NCBI GenBank assembly: GCA_014607495.2
Contig: CP053149.1
Coordinates: 17,062,120 to 17,126,119 of the forward strand
From: Carposina sasakii
Taxonomy: Eukaryota; Arthropoda; Insecta; Lepidoptera; Carposinidae
Length of the DNA stretch: 64,000 nt
Reading direction: 5' to 3'
Position 1 is the stretch's first letter. Every line of letters starts with the position of its first letter. A program made the position numbers and the translations under genes. Positions 33,148 to 51,500 of the stretch are shown here, piece by piece. The notes under the pieces are model-generated. The model was not told the origin of the DNA, did no database searches, and saw only the letters and a list, made by a program, of their open reading frames with translations.

Positions 33148-33291
33148 TATAATATGAAATTTGTCAATTCAAACAATTTATACAAGTATACTTATTTGAT
33201 TATAATCATATCGACAATAGGGATGTTTACGGTTTTTTATTTGTATTTCTATCGAAAGATCATTAAATGAAATTGTATTAGGCGTTACAAA

Positions 33292-33379
33292 ACTAGATAA
33301 ATAATCTACATATGTTTCCGGAAACTTATGTAGATTATTTATCTAGTAGGAATATTATGTAGATTATTTATCTAGTTTT
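33292..33379. repeat. Palindromic hairpin plus third arm
   Basis: ACTAGATAAATAATCTACAT and its complement form arms of about 28 bp around a GTTTCCGGAAAC centre, with a single mismatch; a third copy of the arm follows at about 33356-33379. A shorter related sequence (TCTAGATAAATAATCTAC) occurs at 2613-2631. It looks like the end of a foldback element. Confidence 0.7.
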
Positions 33380-33429
33380 TGATTTCGGAATGGTGCAATG
33401 TATTGTCTTGCATGCTAGGTGCTCGGGTT

Positions 33430-33522
33430 TGGTTTCTCGTGGCGATTGTAGTTAGTGCAAGTGAGTTATCAGATCCGAGGGTCAGTGGAGGGTGTAGGGC
33501 CCGGTGGTGGGCGCACCCATAG
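33430..33522 (+). repeat. Dispersed repeat shared with 15820-15932
   Basis: Nearly identical to 15820-15932 around TCAGTGGAGGGTGTAGGGCC. Here the sequence after CCCATAGTG is unrelated, which marks the repeat boundary. Confidence 0.7.
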
Positions 33523-34083
33523 TGAAAGATCATTACACAACAGAAACATTTGCGACAGATAAAACTTCGCTAGTGTGAAAACTTTCAGGGATATAAACGA
33601 TTTCAAAATCACAATTTTAGACTTGCCAAAAAACGCTCCATACATACAATTACGACGTAACTTGTATGCGCGTAAAAGAACTTTTGTTCTGCATCTATTT
33701 TAAACACTTATTGCGTTTATAAATATGGTCACAAATCAAAAGTTGGTGTAAATGATGCTGGTGGATATGTGATGTTGTAATTTTCAATTAATTTTACATT
33801 TGAAAAATGGACTTGCCCACTTAACTTTGAAGGCTTATCACTACCTCATTTGGACACTTAATCAAATTGTAATTTTACAGATAGGTATGATTTTGATGAT
33901 TTATTCTGATAAGCATAAAACGTCATTGAAATTCAACCATAGTAAACATCCCTATTATCGACATCGACTATAACATCCCTATTATCGACATCGACTCTAA
34001 CATCACTATTTAAGTTCTTCTAATTCTGGTAACCCTTCATCTGCCACTTAGTTATAAAATTATTATAAAGAAATGGAAACAAT

Positions 34084-34157
34084 GACACGAGTGGGAATCG
34101 AACCCACGACCTCTGCATTCCGTGCCAGTGCTCTTACCACTGAGCTACCGGGTGCCA
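34084..34157 (-). tRNA. tRNA-like sequence, probable pseudogene or SINE head
   Basis: On the minus strand a 74-nt stretch starts GGCACCCGGTAGCTCAGTGG. It has a good D arm (GCTC...GAGC) and a perfect T arm (GTGGG TTCGATT CCCAC), so both pol III boxes are intact. The acceptor stem has two mismatches next to the body, and the anticodon arm (CTGGCACGGAATGCAG) does not form a clean five-pair stem with a seven-base loop. It is therefore unlikely to be a working tRNA. Similar heads occur in tRNA-derived repeats. Confidence 0.4.
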
Positions 34158-34673
34158 CTTGGTTGTCAAATTAGTCTCTCGAATTGTTATATAAAATTAT
34201 TTATTTTTAGAAAATAAGATAATTATGTTGCCTACCATATTATCATGAAATAAAATGTATCAATCCGTAGCAGCCAGCAATGCTAAAAACATAAATCAAA
34301 AAAAAAACTGTCACACTTTATTTTACTCTAACCAAATGATGTAATGCTAAGCCTGTTGCTAAGCAAATGAATTTACTTGTGGCGATAATTTAACCTTATA
34401 TAATTTTCATAATGTGAAAATTAAGTATAACTGTGTAATAATTAAACACAATAAAGTATAATCTAAAATTTGTATTTTTAATTATTTATAAATAGTCAAT
34501 TAATATAATTATGCTTTATTAACAACAAAATAAAATGAGTAACAACTTAACGCGACGAGAGTGGAGGGGGAATAGTTTACAGGGGGGGCGGGGGCTCATA
34601 CCACCGAGTCTTTTCGATTCCTGGAACAAAAGAAATGCAGTTAGGTTGCTGACTGCATCATATTAACTTAAAT

Positions 34674-35020
34674 AGCGGTGATAGCCCAGCGGTTAAGACG
34701 TGCATCTTCCAAGCGGGAGGCGTAAGTTCGATCCCAGTCACGGGCCTGTACCAATGAATTTATTTCATGTACAGATTTTAATGTTGCAAAATTGTCACTT
34801 AGCTCGTGCCTCGGAAAGTACGTAAAATCGTTGGTCCTGCGCCTGATCTCTCTCCGGTCGTGTCGGCTTTCCGTCCCATCGGACTATGAGAGTAACGGAA
34901 TAGAGAGTGCATCTGTGTTCGCACACACACTTGTGCACTATAATATCTCCTGCGTACCTGGCCAATCTCCGTAGAGATTGGTCGCCTTGGCCGAAATACG
35001 GTCGGAGAGATCATCATTAA
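34674..35020 (+). repeat. tRNA-derived SINE, copy A
   Basis: About 350 bp. The head GCGGTGATAGCCCAGCGGTT...GTTCGATCCC has pol III A and B boxes of a tRNA. The body includes TCTCTCCGGTCGTGTCGGC, and the tail TTGGCCGAAATACGGTCGG ends in CATCATTAA. An inverted, nearly collinear copy is at 59833-60179. It lies just downstream of the KLHL20 stop codon. Confidence 0.8.
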
Positions 35021-35118
35021 CTTAAAATGTTATGTTGTAACTATTATGTTGGCACGGTATGGCAAAGCTGTAAATTATGACAGGTTTAAAACTTTATCAG
35101 GTCCCTATAGTTCATAGC

Positions 35119-40226
<5,108 letters not shown>

Positions 40227-42568
40227 CCTGTTACACACGCTCACATTACTACAGAAAAGGTCTCGAAAAACAATTGTTCTTTGTAATATTATGAATGAAT
40301 ATAAAGACCTTACTCCCTCCCCTACAGACACTTGTTTACATCAAGTTCTACAAACCACAGATTCAGGAAAATTATTATAATGCCTGCACCACACTCATCA
40401 ATACAGTATAGTTGAGATTTAAATAACTTAACTTTAATAAGTTTAAATAAATAAATATTCACACACTTAGGGACAAGAGGGTCTGGGTGTTTTGTAGGCG
40501 ATGGGCTGACCACCTGTCACTACTAACCGAACTTGTACATCTCAACTATACCCTCAAAATTGGTCAGAAGTGGCACCATGTGGTTCTATCGGCCCTTGGT
40601 GCTCTGCCTACCCCGTAAGGGATAAAGGCGTGATTATATGTATGTATGTATTCACACGCTTCACAACACATTAACTTAGTCCCACATTAAGATCCCTGAA
40701 GTAACGGTATATTAATACATAGATAAGTATATAAACATCCAATGCCAATATTCATAATATCAATATTTGCACCTACCGGGATTGTCAATTAACTTCTTGA
40801 AATCATTAACAAAAGTTGATATTGAAGATATTACAGAATGTTAATTTACTGTGTAGATTATTCCCACCACAGGAATATATTGACAATATAACACAGACAT
40901 ATAAATTATGCAGACCTCAACTCAACAAGTCTTACAGGTCATTATATCCATATAATTTAAATAACTTAAAATAGTTAGAATAAATAAAAAGTTGGGTAAA
41001 TAATGTGATCATGAGTCAGGTAAACCAAAACTTACCTGAATGGAAGTAAAGATTTCCTGGCCATTACACTCATGTCTTTATTTCACATCATTATTATGGT
41101 ATCTTGTTGTGAAAACTTAAAGCCAGTAACAAAAACACTGTGATTGTTTAAACTTGACTTGTTATGATATTCATAACAATCCCTCTCAAGTGACCAATGC
41201 ATACAAGTAGGTTAATAATATTTAAACCTGATGTTACAAGATCATTAGGCAATAATACATTGCAGTTATGAAATGTTGAAAGTTATGACATTGGAGAACT
41301 TCCTACTAAATACTCATCATTGTCTACTTTTAAAGACATTTATTAAGATAGTACTACTAACACAATAGCCTAATTCTTGACATTAGCTGTTATATTTATT
41401 ACCAAGCATTATGAAGAGTTGTAGTTATGTACCTCTACTGAGGAACCTTACCTATAAAATGAATAATTTTAAAATTGCAAATTATTAAAATAATTGACAT
41501 TTTTAAACAGTAGACACTTTATTTAGATTATTAATCTATCAGGTGAGAATTCACATTACAATAGTTGTTAAAAGGCTGATGCCCTGTAGTTCACTAACCT
41601 TTTGTGTCCTCGAGCGTTTCCCAGCTGCAAACGCAGCGGGGGCGAAGCCCAGCCCCACACGGAGTCAATCTGCAAAAATCATACCACCTCCAATGCAACA
41701 AAACATAGCACACAAGAGCACAAATTAATGTTGATTGTATGCAGAATAATTTTTATGTGAATGTCACCAGCTGCCCCTTCTTACCTTTGACGATTATACT
41801 AGCGTCCCACCAAAAAATGTCCTGCAAAAGGTGCGCAACAAATAGATTACGCGCCTCGAGGACTCTATCAAGAATTTAAATAATAGTACATTGATTATTA
41901 GTTTCCAAGATTTTTGTTTATTGATAAAAACTAAGCATCGAATAAATTTTTTGTACACTATAATTTTTTTTTAATCCCATACGTTCAGAAATTGTGTACT
42001 CTTTGTATAAGAATGGTTTGTTTATTATTTGGTTATTATATTTGGTTTAGCTTTATTGTAATTTTATGCAGTTATATAATATTTTGATTTATTTATTTTA
42101 AGTTTCATTATGATCTGTTCACATTTCTGTTTGTGTGATCCAAAAAGTAGAAATAATTATATACTGACGCGGTAAAGTGTAATTAATTTTGAACGTATAT
42201 CAACATAGGACGTCATTTTTATGGCAGCGTTCATAAAATAGTAAATTGAAAAACATTATTAAAATTATATGCTGAAACAACAGTTTTTAAATAATTTTCA
42301 CGTTATAGTCACCTACCTGCCCATCATGCGTCAGGGATTTGGTCATGCGTGCCCATTATACCTAGTATGTTACAGCGGCATAGAAGAAGAATTACGTTTA
42401 CAATGCGTTCACAACAAAACATGTTGACATTTGATAACGTGGGCAATATCAACTGTCACTGTCAGCTGTTTTTGATAACAAATGTTGACAACTTGAAAAC
42501 TAAAAAAAAAAAAGATTTTCAAGTTTCAAAGTGTTTTTGAGGTGTTTTTTACCTCAGACAACTACAAA
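40227..42568. promoter_or_regulatory. Intergenic region between divergent KLHL20 and COG4
   Basis: The two start codons point away from each other across 2.34 kb. The interval holds the dispersed repeat at 40465-40653; otherwise it is AT-rich, apart from a CpG-bearing patch near 41600-41665. Transcription starts and 5' non-coding exons cannot be placed by eye. A shared control region is plausible but inferred only from orientation. Confidence 0.35.
40465..40653 (+). repeat. Dispersed repeat, copy 3 of 3
   Basis: Nearly identical to 22140-22317: GGGACAAGAGGGTCTGGGTG through CCTACCCCGTAAGGGATAAA, then ATGT units. Confidence 0.75.
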
Positions 42569-45500
42569 ATGTCTTTAGCGCTCTTATTAGAGAAATATGA
42601 TGTGTCCACAGAAGAAGGTTTGCAGAAGGCTCTATGTGAAATTGAAAAAGAGGAGGTAAACACACTGCTATTTCTAGTGTAGAAGTAAAATCCCTCCTCC
42701 TATTTGTACTTTCAAGTTGTTATTATTCTTGTGGTGATGCGGCGGGTCTTGACTTACCTATACATCACCTGTGTGTCTTTCTCCTTCCGTGCATATCCTA
42801 AAAGGTGACTAAGGTACTTGGACATACTCTAAGGCGATGAGGATGGCAGGATGGCAAATTGTCACAGGTAATAATACCCGCTATGCTTAATATGCTTGTG
42901 CGATCTCCTTTATGATTCTGTAGTTTTGGCGACCTCGTTCTGGGAACACAGCTGTGTGTGTGTATATTGTAAATAATCTACAAATGACCACCTATTTGAG
43001 TCCTGAGATTCATAGCTTAACCCAGTTATTAAAAGGTCAATGAATTGACAAGTTGGTAACTTCCTGGCAGGGCCGGCCTGCCCATACGGCGAACGGAGCG
43101 GTCACACCAGGTGCCAAATCTTAGAGGGTGCCTAAATAGTAAAGATATAGGTATGGGTGAATTTCAACAACCTCGATTTTTGACTAATTACGCTGGCGAA
43201 ATTTTATATCCACTTTCTATAACTTTTTTGTATTCGAAGTAATAGCTAAAAATATATAATATTCAGTCATATGGTACACATTTTTAAAAACGTATTATTT
43301 CTTGAGATATCTGCATTTAAAAATTTCAATCGCCACCGATATTATTATCAAACCACCGAAATTGTTAATCTCTCCACTGAAATTTATTACAACCAGCGGA
43401 ATTATAAATACAGGAGAACATCATACGAATTACCTATGTATTTATTTTATAAGAACTTGAAAACTTAAGATTTTTCGTTTATTAGTTGGTAATAATGTTT
43501 ATCATCATGATTATAGCTTAGAAACTATGATAACAAATTTAAGGAACACGTTAACAGTTAGGGAAATATTTTATTACATACTTTAAAATGCTTCCTAGTG
43601 ACTTTTTTCTTAGCATAAAACGTGGTGGCCATGGTATCTCCTATAAGATCTCGCAGTTCTGACTACACCATTTCAGGAACCTAGCCGTATTTATTTATAT
43701 GTACGTAAAAATCTTCGAAAACCAGAAATAAGGATCATTTCTTTTCACATTTGAAAGTGCACCTCGTTAGCTACCTTTATATATAAGGAACACCCCATCC
43801 GGAAATTCACAGTGTCGGAGATATGACATTTTATTATTTTTTTAAAATCTCCTTTTAGATGAGTAGAATGGCATATAAGAAATAAATCACATTTTATACT
43901 TTGACCTCCCAAAAATCTATCAACATGGAATGGTCAAGCAAAATTTGTTAAATGTTTTTGCCAATTAAGCCCCTACTCTTTCAAAATAATATACTGCGTC
44001 ATGCGTACCCTTTATCAAACTAAATTCCTTATTTAATAAGCTACACAAAAAGGTGTAATTTATTATGAGAAAGCTTACTAGCAGCTGACCAATATAGGTT
44101 TCAAAAAATACATTCCGTGGCGCTACAGCCTATAGCAGTGTTATATTGAGGCAAGTAGAATGTAGAACTCTTCTGTTATCATCAGGCGTACTTGTTCAAG
44201 CTACTCGGGTTTATCGCAAAGTTACTCGGGTTTATAGTAGCTTGGGTAGTTTCCTTGAGTTTGAACCGAAGGCTAAGTCATAATCAATATCACAAAACGT
44301 GGGATTGAAGTAGATAATAATTATGTGCATGAGTACACCTACTAGGCCAGTAGAACATTCAATATATAGACATTTTTTTCTGAGAACAGTCAGGACTCAG
44401 AAAAATATTACATTCTTATTGGTCAGCTATTAATATTGAGAGATGAATCTTAAGTGCCTGGAAGAACTTAGTTCATTTAGGAACGGTTCCCTTCCTATGA
44501 TCTTATAACGTCTACTTGTCGATATGTGTGCTTATGCTGTCTATCGATCGACCTACAGTACTCAGACTGCATCAGGAATACCATTAGGTATGCTAATCGC
44601 CTACCAAAAAGGAACTGGACAGTAAAAGTGCCGGCCATGTTAGTCGTTTAGACACCGAAAGATAGACGAACAGTGCAACTGGCTGGATGCTACAGAGCGG
44701 CTGCCTGGGGTAGGAGTAAGACGAGATGGAGGTGGCGGTATGACCTCGATTCGAGTTGAACTGCATCATGAAAAGGCCTTTGGATAGCAGTAAGATTCCT
44801 ATGCTATAATATATATGTTATAATGTCAGTTCATCACCTTTGTATTTTTTAAATTTGACTACAAACTTAGGTTACTTGTTAAAAAAGGTTGTCGCGCCAT
44901 AGGATAGCACTATTAAAATTCTTATTAGTCAGCTGTTGGTAAGCTTTTTCATAACTATACCTTTTGAATTTAGTTTAATTAAGTGTGCGAATTACGTGAA
45001 GTCATTATTTTGAATGAATAGGAAAGAATCAGGAAAAAAAATTATAAACCTTTTGGTAATTGTACTTTGACAATGCCAAGTTGATGTCTGTTGTTTTGTC
45101 TCCAATGATTATTTATTTATCTAGTTGAATTACTGAAATATACACGTATTTTAGTTTTTTATGCATTTCCATTTAATAATAAGGTGATTTTAAAAACATT
45201 ACAAAATGGGGCATAACCCTGAAGCCGTAATTTTTTTAATGGGTCTTCCTACCCATGAAGGTAGAAAATGGCCTGACTTTTACATCTCAATAGAAATAAT
45301 ACCCGTTTTCCAGTCATCCTGTATACAAAAAGACAAAATATCAATTACGGTGACATTATTATATTACGGTGGCCCTCTTTTTTGCCACCGGAGCCACTGG
45401 AGTTGCGACACCGTACTTAGAATTAAGTAACAAAATTTCAAATTATAACGGACACTATTATTTTAATTGTAATAATTCATTTGCAATTACGTCGATACAT

Positions 45501-48500
45501 CTAATCTTTAATCATCTGTAAAATTTCTTTTTAAACAGCCTTTTAGTTTTTTAAATACACATTACACCGTTATATGATAAATTTGTATTCCTGCGCCACC
45601 GCAGGTTATACTTACGTTTTTGGCGGGAAAACTGTTCAGTGTATCAAACATCCTTGTACTTGGTATACGATGGCTTGACAGAGCAGTGCGGGGAAAGATA
45701 GCTTAGCATCTATCTCATTCATTATGATGAAATAGTGTAATGTTCAAAATGCGCCAGCGTTATTGACTTTTTCCGCGGGACATTTTTAAAAAGCTGTTAC
45801 AGGTACTACCGGATTAAGTTAAATTACTGTTAATGGTGTAAATAATAGTGTTATTTAATGTATTTTTAAAATATATATGTATTCTGTTAAATTAATTCAC
45901 CCGAAAATTTAAATAGCCAAATTTATTTTTGCAAATGAATTGGGGACATAGCACCGCAATTAGATTTAGAGCCTTTGATAATTTTTTTAATGCGTAAACA
46001 AATAGATTTTGGTCTTAAGTTTTAAACGTTAGTCTAGATCACTGTCTGAACTTAATGAAAAAAAATTAATAAATGTGCATTTTGCACTTTCCACTACGAT
46101 TTTCATCCACGCCGCGCTAAAAACGTACCTGGGAAATTCACCCGTATATATTATTAGGATCTCGCTCCATTCTAAAATTTACTTCGGGCCGGCGCTGCTT
46201 GGTCATATTTCTATGAGGTAACTGATATTTGCAGGCTGAAGTGGACGATGCTCTGTCGGGCGCGCTGTCCCGCGCGTGCGGCCTGGAGTCGCGGCTGCGG
46301 GCGGCGCGCGGTGCGGCGGCGGCGCTGGGCGGTGTACGCGCGGACGCACAGACGGCGTCCGACATGCTCTGCAAGACCGCCGACCTCGCGCGTGACGTCA
46401 GCGCCAAAGTGCGCCAGCTCGATGTGTCCAGGGTGAGCTTGCTTGCCTACTCCATTATACATGCAGAAATAAATTGCACAAACAACTTGAGCACAGCACA
46501 TCAGCTCATGAAAATATTGTATTCCGACTAAAGTTTTACTTGGCTTACCTTCATATAAAACCATGCACATGCACTAGAATCACATCACAAGTAAACAAAA
46601 TATAACTTTCATGCCAAATTCCCGGTGTATTGTCTGCATCCACTGCACACATTTATACCACTTTTACATACTTTTAATTGATATCTAATCAAAAGAATAC
46701 AAATCAAGGTTACATAAATCAAATCAAATGCGTTTATTTGTGGATTACAGGTATAAAAATTGGTCTTAAATTATTTATAAAGTGGACTCTTTCTGTCCTG
46801 CCCAGTGGAGATAAAAATTTAGTTAATTAATCATTCTTAAGTACATATTTATAACAAAATCACATAAATTCATAATAATCATGATCAGAATAAGGCAATA
46901 AATAAATAAATTTAAAACATAATTTCTATACTAACTCTCCTGTTTCAACCTCTTGTAAGTACACAATATAGAAAGTATGCTTCAATAATCTGTTTAATCA
47001 GTAGTTTTGGAGTATAAAAGAAATTGTTTTTTTATCCAGTCCCACACTAAGATCCCTAAGGTCTTGTGTTGTGTGTGGGTGGGCAACTATAAGTAAAGAT
47101 AAGGATAAGTAACTTTTAAGAAATCTGTGATACTGTAAGTAATACAAATGCCCTTAATATAAAAGCCTAAAGGCACCCCTCGCTTGCAGTCCCGTGTGGC
47201 GGAGTGTCAGCGGCGCGTGCACGACCTGCTGGACCTGCAGCTGTGCAGCGCCGGTGTGCAGGCCGCGCTGCGGGCACGCGACCTCGACGCCGGTACGTAT
47301 ACGTACGTTACGTGCGTCACTGGTTTTATGTAACCTCTACGTCCATGTATTATGAATGTATCCGCAGATGTCACTTGCGCTGAGTGAGGTGGTCCTCGCA
47401 TTATCTGCGTTTGTATTTATCGTCTGTGTCTGCCTACGAAACATCCAACCATAGACGACCGAAACGCCCCATATACACACTTGCGTAGTGACATCTACGG
47501 ATGCTTCTGCTTATGCGAAGACGCGAACGGAAGCAGATCCCGTCTGATGACAGCCGTGTCATGTCCGCAGGCGCGGCGCACGTGGCGCGCTACCTCAGCA
47601 TGGACCCGCGCTCGCTGGCGGCGGCGGAGCGCGGCGCGGGGCGCGGCGGGGCGGCGGGCGAGGGACACATCCGCGCCGACATGGAGGCCGCCGCCGCCGC
47701 GCTGATGGAACAGCTCGTGCGCAAGTATGACTCTCTTTCATCAGTGGGTACTGTAGGTCTATATCGATGTATGTTATCGGTCTCTCGTTAATGCTCTCTT
47801 CTACCATCATCATCATCATCAGCCTATTGCTGGACGTAGCCCCCCCCCCCTAGGGCACGCCACAAAACTGCCATGGGGGGTATTTGCCCATAGCCACCAC
47901 GCTGGGCAGGCGGGTTGGTGACCGCAGTTTGTATTTTGGATTATGTTGTCAACACGGGAGGCGCTGCTGCCCACCTCCCGGAAACCGTTAATCGCCTCGT
48001 ACGATACCCACGGGCAGGCAGGAGTGGTACAAACTCTACTCTGCCGGCACCACGCGGGTCTTCCACCATATACACGCATATCTCTTCTCACAGTCCATCT
48101 TATAATTTGGGCTCTCTTCCCCTATAACGATTCACATCTGGTTAGAATGACTAATTAATGTGTCACACTCGTCCGGCGTCAGGTTCAACGAGGCTGCGCG
48201 GGCGGAGGACGCGGCGGCTGTGGAGCGCCTGTTCAAACTGTTCCCGCAGATCGACCGCGCCGACGAGGGCGTGGACCTGCTCGCCAACTACCTCGCTAAA
48301 CAGGTCACTACACACTACGCCCTTTTATGTGGACATTTTACCTAAATGTAAATCTATATTCTCTATGCGCCTCATAGAGAATGCGCAGTGATCGCGGTTG
48401 TGTGTGTTGCAGGCAGAGGTGACGATCCACCGCGCGGCCAGCATCCCCGAGGCGGCGGACGGCGCGGTGTTCGCGGACGCGCTGACGCGGGTGCTGGAGG

Positions 48501-51500
48501 CGGGGGGGGCGCTGCTGGAGCGAGCGCGCGGCCTGGGCGCGGCGGCGGGGCGCCCGGGGCTGCTGCCGCGCGCTCTGCCGCCCCTGCAACGCAAGGTGAG
48601 TGGGCCTGGGCGCGGCGGCGGGGCGCCCGGGGCTGCTGCCGCGCGCTCTGCCGCCCCTGCAACGCAAGGTGAGTGGGCCTGGGCGCGGCGGCGGGGCGCC
48701 CGGGGCTGCTGCCGCGCGCTCTGCCGCCCCTGCAACGCAAGGTGAGTGGGCCTGGGCGCGGCGGCGGGGCGCCCGGGGCTGCTGCCGCGCGCTCTGCCGC
48801 CCCTGCAACGCAAGGTGAGTGGGCCTGGGCGCGGCGGCGGGGCGCCCGGGGCTGCTGCCGCGCGCTCTGCCGCCCCTGCAACGCAAGGTGAGTGGGCCTG
48901 GGCGCGGCGGCGGGGCGCCCGGGGCTGCTGCCGCGCGCTCTGCCGCCCCTGCAACGCAAGGTGAGTGGGCCTGGGCGCGGCGGCGGGGCGCCCGGGGCTG
49001 CCGGGCACCCCCCACACCCACACCCACCACTCACACCCACCTCCCGGAAACCCTTAATCACCTCGTACGATATCAACGGGCAAGCAGGAGTGGTACAAAT
49101 TCTACTCTGCCGGCACCACGCGGCTAATTTATTTATATTGTAGTCTGAATGCACTCCGTTCGTGTTATGTAGTATAGAGTTAGGTAGTTTCCGACATAAC
49201 TTGCGTGTATGTCTTTAGATCGACCAGGGCGCGGCGCGTGTGTACAGCGCGATGTGCGCGGCGCGGAAGCTGGACACCCTGGGGGAGGAAGCGGGGGGCG
49301 GTGCGGGGGGCGAGGGTGGCGCCGCCAGCGCGCTCAGCGTCGAGCCCACCATCAGCGAGCTGGCGATGGCGCACTCCAGGATACAACTCTACTTCAACTT
49401 CGTGAGGAAGAGGACCGAGGTTAGTTTGTAGAAAAACTGCGTTGAAGTTTTTCGTAAATAATGTCAATGTTCATTTATGGGGAATCCAGCATTTCATTGC
49501 CATTCCTTTCAACGATTTTCTTTATCCATAAAACGATTCGCAGAACTTTACGTACAATTTTTAACAAATCCTAGAATTAGGTTTCATCGCAATTTTATTT
49601 CCTCGAATATACGTTGTCTAAAAACACAGTTCATCGTTATTTGTTGAATGAAAAAAAAGTACTTAATTTGACTCAGTTTACCCCGACTCCACGCAGTCTT
49701 GTCTGCCCTACACCTAGAGTACAATGTAAAAGCGCGTAGGCGCTGAGACAAGGCTCACACGTCTTGGTGCTTCATCGTACTCGTATCGCAACAAGTAGGG
49801 ATGGAGCAGTATCGCTGCCAATGCCGTAAATAGCCAATTCTGCGCCAAGGCGTGCTTCTAAAACTGCGCCCTATTTAGCCCGGTCTGGCCAAGCGGCCAT
49901 CCTTGCGCCTCCCAGATTTTACGCCCTGTCTCCGGGCGTTAGTGACACCGCCCTATTTACGGCACCGATCGCTGCATGTCTTGAACATCCGTCTCCCTGC
50001 GTGCAGGCGGACGTCAGCGCGCTGCCGGCGGGGCCGCGTGCGGCGGCAGGCGGTGCGGTGGAGCGCACGCTGCGCGGCTGTGCGCTGACGCGGCTGGCAC
50101 AGGAGCTGCTGGCGCACTACCTGCGCCTGGAGCGCTACTGCCTGCAGACGGGCGCGCGCGCCGCACTGCGCGAGCCGTGCGCCGGCGCGCTCGACATCGT
50201 CTTCTACCTCGCCAGGAAGTGCATACGGTTTGTGCCGCCCGTGTATACTCATGTTAGGTACTGTTCTTGTGATCTGAAGCTTTAAGTAATGATGCCCTAG
50301 AGTAAAAGGTATACATAGGATGGCAAAGAGGTTTTACAGCTACTTTGTGCGTGATTTGACTAGCTAGTTAGACGCTGTACTATCTCTAAATTCCTGTTTC
50401 TCCTCTATACTACACTTTAAATGAGCGTGAAATTGGACTGTATTTCATATGCTGTAAGTAAGAAGACGATTTTATATACAACGTAATTTCTATTCATGCA
50501 ATACATTTGTAAAATGGCATATAAAGTGGATAGCAATGTAACCAGTACCGTACCCTTTTCGCCCGACTGCCGGTGTTACCGTTTGTACTTGTGGATCAAA
50601 GCCCTCGCTCGTCTCGCAGGCGCAGCATCAGTACGGGCAGCGTGGACGGCGCGTGCGCGGTGCTGAACGAGGCGGCGGGCGTGCTGGAGCAGGCGGCGGC
50701 GCCGGCGCTGCGGACGGGGCTGCGCGCCGCGCCCCCCGCGCCGCTGCCCCTCGCCCCGCCGCCGCCCGCCGTGCGCGCGCCCGAGCGCCCCGACCCCGAC
50801 CTGGACGCGCAGCGCGCGCTCTTCCTGGTGAGACTGGCCTCTGCGACTGGATAACTGACCAAATTACAAGAAGTTCAGGAGTTTGATAATCAAACTGTTC
50901 ACATTAGGCGCAGCTGAGCGAGGCGGAGGCGGGCGCGGAGTGGGCGGAGCGGCTCGCCGGCGAGGCGGTGCGGGACGCCGAGCCGCTGCACCGGAGCGCG
51001 GCCGACCGGGAGAAACTGCAGGCGAGCATCGACACCAACCTGCTGTTTGTACACTGGTGAAAGATGACGTCACATGACTAGGTGTGTTGCACTTACAGTC
51101 GTGTGCGGCGGGGCTGAGCGGCGCGGCGGCGTCGCTGCGGGCGGCGTTCGAGCTGGGGCTGGCGGCGCTGCGGGCCGCGCTAGCGCCGCGCGCGCTCGCC
51201 TGGGCCGAGACGCTCGTGTCCGCCGGCGCGGGTACGAGCACGCTCGCACGAGCCGGGGCTGGCGACGCTAGTGTCGACAGATATTAGCCTACTTGCAAGA
51301 GCCCTTCTAGCGGGAAATATATTGGCAGAGTTGCCGCTCGTTCCTCCGAGCACATAGTGTCAACATTGCCGTTGGTGCTGTTATTACTTTTTCATATACG
51401 AGTAGTACCATAAGGCGTTCTCCAATGACATAGCTAGTTACGTATGTGTACGCGTAACATATATACCGTCGTCGTCAACTCTCGGACCTTGTAAATAAGG

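Noticed and set aside
34084..34157. Functional tRNA gene
   Set aside because: D and T arms are good, but the acceptor stem has mismatches and the anticodon stem does not close properly; more likely a tRNA pseudogene or SINE head.
48325..49154. Long GC-rich minus-strand frames (230-260 codons) in the COG4 region
   Set aside because: They are created by a 73-bp tandem repeat read in all three frames in turn; the sequence is explained by the exon 6 array on the opposite strand.
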